From the NCBI GenBank assembly GCA_023399275.1, contig JAEWQH010000019.1, positions 1-8,308 on the forward strand: a stretch of DNA of 8,308 bases, written 5' to 3'. Below are positions 6,580 to 8,308 of the stretch, in pieces; the first letter of the stretch is position 1, and every line of letters begins with the position of its first letter. This DNA is from Bacillota bacterium. Lineage in GTDB: Bacteria > Bacillota > Clostridia > Christensenellales > CAG-138. The notes beneath the pieces are model-generated. The model did not search any database and was not told where the DNA came from. It was given only the letters and a program-made list of their open reading frames with translations. The position numbers and the translations under genes were made by a program.

Positions 6580-6611
6580 CAGCGGGGGATGCGTTTTCGC
6601 ATCCCCCGCTG
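6580..6611. terminator. Perfect 14-bp hairpin between converging genes, probable two-way terminator
   Basis: CAGCGGGGGATGCG at 6580-6593 pairs perfectly with 6598-6611 around a TTTT loop. It lies 44 bases after the kimA stop and 125 bases beyond the iclR stop on the other strand, the expected place for a shared terminator. No clear T run follows on either strand. A weaker hairpin, GCGCG at 6536-6540 with CGCGC at 6546-6550 and TTTT at 6554, directly follows the kimA stop. Confidence 0.6.
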
Positions 6612-6691
6612 CATGGATCGATATTCGTTTGTCTCCGGTTATCTGCAATCCGCAAGGCGCGCCCGCCGCATATCCTCCCGCCGGTTCACAC

Positions 6692-6720
6692 GCCTGCCCT
6701 GTAAAAACCAGCCCGCAGGC
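6692..6720 (-). terminator. Weak hairpin just past iclR, possible terminator
   Basis: GCCTGC at 6692-6697 pairs with GCAGGC at 6715-6720, with an inner CTG/CAG pair at 6699-6701 and 6709-6711. It begins 15 bases after the iclR stop on the minus strand. No T run follows on that strand, so it may not terminate by itself. Confidence 0.3.
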
Positions 6721-6735
6721 TAGGCACCCGCGCGT

Positions 6736-7545
6736 TCAGCGCCCCCAGCAGCGGTAGAGGTTCTTTGAGATTTCGCTCGCCGCATCCTGCAGCGCAGGCA
6801 GATACGGCAGCAGATCGTCCGTGTTTTCCACGCCGACAAAGCCGCTGAACGACAGCGCAGCGATAATGTCTCCCTCGCAGTTGCGAACGGGTACGGCGAT
6901 ACAGCTGCCGTTGATTGCGGACTCCTTGTTGTCAAACGCATAGCCGAGTTTTGCGACTTTGCGCAGCTCCTGCCAAAATTCCTCCGGGCTCACGATCGTG
7001 TGCTGCGTCAGCGGCACCATTTCGCAGGAGCTGATGATCTGATCCGCCAGGCTCACCGGCAGCTCGGAGAGCAGTATCTTCCCGCCCGCGCAGGCATAAA
7101 ACGGCAGATCGGAATAGAGCGGCGGAATGTAGTCCACCAGGTTTTTCGTGCGCGATTGCTGCAGGATATAGCAGTGCGCGGCATCGCGCACGATCAGGTT
7201 CATCGCCTGCCCGACCGCCGCGGTGCTCTTCTCCATCGTAAACGACGCAACCTCTTTCAGCGCGAGATACAGGTTGTCCTTCTCCATGACGAAGCTGATC
7301 TTCTGCCCCGTGATATAGCGATCGTCCCCGCACTGATAGACCCAGCCGTTCACCTCCAGCGTCTTGAGGATGCGGAAGGCCGTAGATGGGCTAATGTCGC
7401 ACTTTTTTGCGATTTCATTGACGCCGAGGCGCTTACGCTCCATGCGAAGCACATCCAAAACCGCAAGCGCGCGGTCGACCATCTTGATCGTCTCCGTGCC
7501 CTTTGCGTTCTGCTCCTCCATCGGCAGGATGTTTGTCTGCTTCAT
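6736..7545 (-). CDS. IclR-family transcriptional regulator
   Basis: The 269-residue product has the IclR layout: a winged helix-turn-helix at about 18-80 (VDRALAVLDVLR, then GVNEIAKKCDISPSTAFRIL and a TGQK wing end) and a C-terminal effector domain at about 90-265. The latter includes LPFYACAGGKILLSELP and the family signature region GYAFDNKESAINGSCIAVPV. Such proteins bind small metabolites, often sugar acids or aromatic acids, and repress or activate nearby catabolic genes. An in-frame TTG at 7566 would add seven residues, but the ATG at 7545 has a perfect GGAGG at 7553-7557 seven bases away. It faces away from the DapA-family gene at 8191, and both control regions hold the same GGAAT-N4-ATTCC palindrome, so this gene is very likely the regulator of that operon and of itself. 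The effector is not known from the sequence. Confidence 0.93.
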   Translation of the reverse strand: MKQTNILPMEEQNAKGTETIKMVDRALAVLDVLRMERKRLGVNEIAKKCDISPSTAFRILKTLEVNGWVYQCGDDRYITGQKISFVMEKDNLYLALKEVASFTMEKSTAAVGQAMNLIVRDAAHCYILQQSRTKNLVDYIPPLYSDLPFYACAGGKILLSELPVSLADQIISSCEMVPLTQHTIVSPEEFWQELRKVAKLGYAFDNKESAINGSCIAVPVRNCEGDIIAALSFSGFVGVENTDDLLPYLPALQDAASEISKNLYRCWGR

Positions 7546-7636
7546 CTCCGCGCCTCCATCCGGCAAAACTTCTCTGCAGTCAAGCAGGAAATTCCGCCTG
7601 TGTCAACGGCTTTGCCCATGCTGTCTGCCGGCAGAT

Positions 7637-7650
7637 GGAATTTTCATTCC
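7637..7650. promoter_or_regulatory. Candidate IclR operator 1, in the iclR leader
   Basis: GGAAT at 7637-7641, TTTC, ATTCC at 7646-7650, preceded by T. It has the same arms and spacing as the copies at 7876 and 8126. It lies about 55-65 bases downstream of the predicted iclR transcription start, inside the untranslated leader, so autoregulation would work as a roadblock or through looping. The known IclR consensus TGGAAATNATTTCCA has a similar outer TGGAA/TTCCA. Confidence 0.55.
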
Positions 7651-7709
7651 GTTTGGGAGCAAATCTCCCTTTGCATGGCAAACCGCGCGCCGCAGCCCGT
7701 CTTTTTACT

Positions 7710-7738
7710 ACTATAACGTATCGTTTTTTGCTTGTCAA
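7710..7738 (-). promoter_or_regulatory. Strong promoter of iclR
   Basis: On the minus strand, TTGACA (7738-7733) and TATAGT (7715-7710) are separated by exactly 17 bases; the -35 is perfect and the -10 matches five of six. Transcription would start near 7703 and leave a leader of about 158 bases. Within that leader are operator 1, a GGGAG/CTCCC stem at 7655-7669 and the 12-base palindrome TCTGCCGGCAGA at 7624-7635. Confidence 0.8.
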
Positions 7739-7845
7739 CAGGCTTGGTTTCACGCTCTCCCGCCATCCGAAAACCCGCGGCGGTTGCACTTGGGCGGCCG
7801 TATGCACCGTTTTGGCGATGCGCCGCAAAAAAATGAAAAATACGC

Positions 7846-7874
7846 TTGAACAATCGCTCCGGATTTGTTATATT
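7846..7874 (+). promoter_or_regulatory. Upstream plus-strand promoter in the divergent region
   Basis: TTGAAC at 7846-7851 and TATATT at 7869-7874 are 17 bases apart; the -10 matches five of six. It points towards the DapA-family gene, whose start is 345 bases from its -35 box. The palindrome at 7876-7889 covers its predicted start near 7881. It could be a second promoter with a long leader or could drive a short untranslated RNA. Confidence 0.6.
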
Positions 7875-7875
7875 T

Positions 7876-7889
7876 GGAATATACATTCC
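7876..7889. promoter_or_regulatory. Candidate IclR operator 2
   Basis: GGAAT at 7876-7880, ATAC, ATTCC at 7885-7889, preceded by TT. It begins one base after the TATATT -10 box, a position that would block the promoter at 7846. Its centre is 239 bases from operator 1 and 250 from operator 3. Confidence 0.6.
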
Positions 7890-8090
7890 CGATAATGCTT
7901 TTCTGATCCTCCTACCGGACCTTTTCTTCCGCCAAACGCGGCTCCATCTGACGATATCAAACATCCTTGCACCAAAAACGCCCCCCTGTTCACCGAAACA
8001 GCCACACAGTACACGTTTTTTGCGCAATAGTGCATGCTGTTTTGACCGTAATCGAAGCCGAACATTTTCGACATTTTTTAGAAATACCTG
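7890..8090 (+). other. Untranslated stretch between two plus-strand promoters
   Basis: About 200 bases without a convincing gene. Visible elements are a small hairpin, CTGTT at 7986-7990 with AACAG at 7997-8001, and near the end TCGAA at 8052-8056 with TTCGA at 8067-8071 followed by six T at 8074-8079, which could be a weak intrinsic terminator. Together with the promoter at 7846 this would define an RNA of about 200 bases. A 68-codon minus-strand frame (7868-8074) crosses it but lacks a ribosome site. Confidence 0.3.
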
Positions 8091-8119
8091 TTGACAAGCG
8101 CTTTGATCGGTATTATCTT
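8091..8119 (+). promoter_or_regulatory. Promoter of the DapA-family gene
   Basis: A perfect TTGACA at 8091-8096 and TATCTT at 8114-8119 are 17 bases apart. Transcription would start near 8126, inside operator 3, and give a leader of about 65 bases. Confidence 0.75.
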
Positions 8120-8122
8120 GTT

Positions 8123-8142
8123 ATTGGAATAAGTATTCCAAT
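8123..8142. promoter_or_regulatory. Candidate IclR operator 3, at the DapA-family promoter
   Basis: ATTGGAATA at 8123-8131 and TATTCCAAT at 8134-8142 form a 20-bp inverted repeat with a two-base centre, the most symmetric of the three sites. The core GGAAT-N4-ATTCC is at 8126-8139. It begins three bases after the -10 box, so binding should repress this promoter. The divergently transcribed IclR protein is the obvious candidate to bind it. Confidence 0.7.
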
Positions 8143-8148
8143 TCTTCA

Positions 8149-8161
8149 ATGTGATTCACAT
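8149..8161. promoter_or_regulatory. Small palindrome in the leader of the DapA-family gene
   Basis: ATGTGA, a central T and TCACAT form a 13-base palindrome six bases after operator 3. The TGTGA/TCACA arms resemble a CRP box, but the spacing is one base instead of six, so it is not a standard CRP site. It may bind another regulator or be a chance symmetry. Confidence 0.3.
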
Positions 8162-8190
8162 CTAGAAAAAATCAAAGGAGTATCACTGTT

Positions 8191-8308
8191 ATGGCACGCG
8201 AAAAACTCGAAGGCATCTATATCCCGATGGTGACACCGTTCAACGCGGACGAATCCATCAACTTCGGCGGCATCAAGGAAGTGACGGATTTCCTCGTGGA
8301 AAACGGCG
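8191..8308 (+). CDS. DapA / N-acetylneuraminate lyase family aldolase, 3' truncated
   Basis: The first 39 codons are present. The product begins MAREKLEGIYIPMVTPFNAD and continues with a GGIKEVTDFLVENG segment, the typical N-terminus of the Schiff-base, TIM-barrel family that includes dihydrodipicolinate synthase, N-acetylneuraminate lyase, and 2-keto-3-deoxy-sugar-acid aldolases/dehydratases. The catalytic lysine and tyrosine lie beyond the window edge, so the exact reaction cannot be read. AAAGGAG at 8174-8180 is ten bases before the ATG. Control by a divergent IclR regulator suggests a catabolic member rather than biosynthetic DapA, because lysine-pathway dapA is not usually paired with IclR; this is inference. 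The rest of its operon is outside the window. Confidence 0.85.
   Translation, partial: MAREKLEGIYIPMVTPFNADESINFGGIKEVTDFLVENG

Noticed and set aside
7586..7594. GGAAATTCC palindrome in the iclR leader as a fourth IclR site
   Set aside because: The spacing between arms differs from the three N4 sites, and the match is short enough to be chance.
7868..8074. 68-codon minus-strand frame in the divergent region
   Set aside because: There is no ribosome site before its ATG, no recognisable family, and only a poor promoter (TTGGAA, 18, GATAAT) upstream; it probably occurs by chance.

Overview
The window looks like a chromosomal segment of a GC-rich, anaerobic, low-copy-repeat Firmicute of the Clostridia type. 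This rests on the gene content (end of a sodium-pump decarboxylase beta subunit, a DUF3793 protein beside a short flavodoxin, a KimA-type potassium importer), strong AGGAGG-like ribosome sites, and sigma-A-like promoters sitting in AT-rich gaps between GC-rich genes. The species cannot be named from sequence reading alone. No rRNA, tRNA, CRISPR array, insertion sequence or phage gene was seen.

Layout, left to right. Positions 1-130 hold the last 42 codons of an OadB/GcdB-like membrane subunit, followed by a hairpin terminator. Positions 302-3170 are a promoter and a two-gene potassium-uptake operon, trkA-trkH, whose genes overlap by four bases. Positions 3205-4485 are a separate unit: a strong promoter, a perfect 26-bp palindrome at the predicted start of transcription, a roughly 170-nt leader with a second copy of the palindrome core, then a cysteine-rich DUF3793 gene and a short-chain flavodoxin gene, closed by a 15-bp hairpin. 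Positions 4599-6536 are a promoter and a kimA-like potassium importer, closed by a 14-bp hairpin that it may share with the converging iclR gene. Positions 6736-7738 are an IclR-family regulator on the minus strand with its own promoter. Positions 7739-8190 are a long divergent control region, and at 8191 a DapA/N-acetylneuraminate-lyase family gene starts and runs off the right edge.

How the parts may work together. Two different potassium importers (TrkAH and KimA) flank the DUF3793-flavodoxin unit; each has its own promoter, so they are probably controlled independently. In DUF3793-flavodoxin, two copies of GTTAGA-N4-TCTAAC suggest control by one unknown repressor, and the flavodoxin suggests an iron- or redox-linked role. 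On the right, three copies of GGAAT-N4-ATTCC lie in the iclR leader, over the start site of a second plus-strand promoter at 7846-7874, and over the start site of the promoter for the DapA-family gene. They are the likely binding sites of the IclR protein, giving a local, autoregulated switch for a catabolic operon that continues outside the window.

The most interesting items are the two-operator control and structured leader of the DUF3793-flavodoxin unit, and the three-operator IclR circuit with an extra promoter whose product is unclear.
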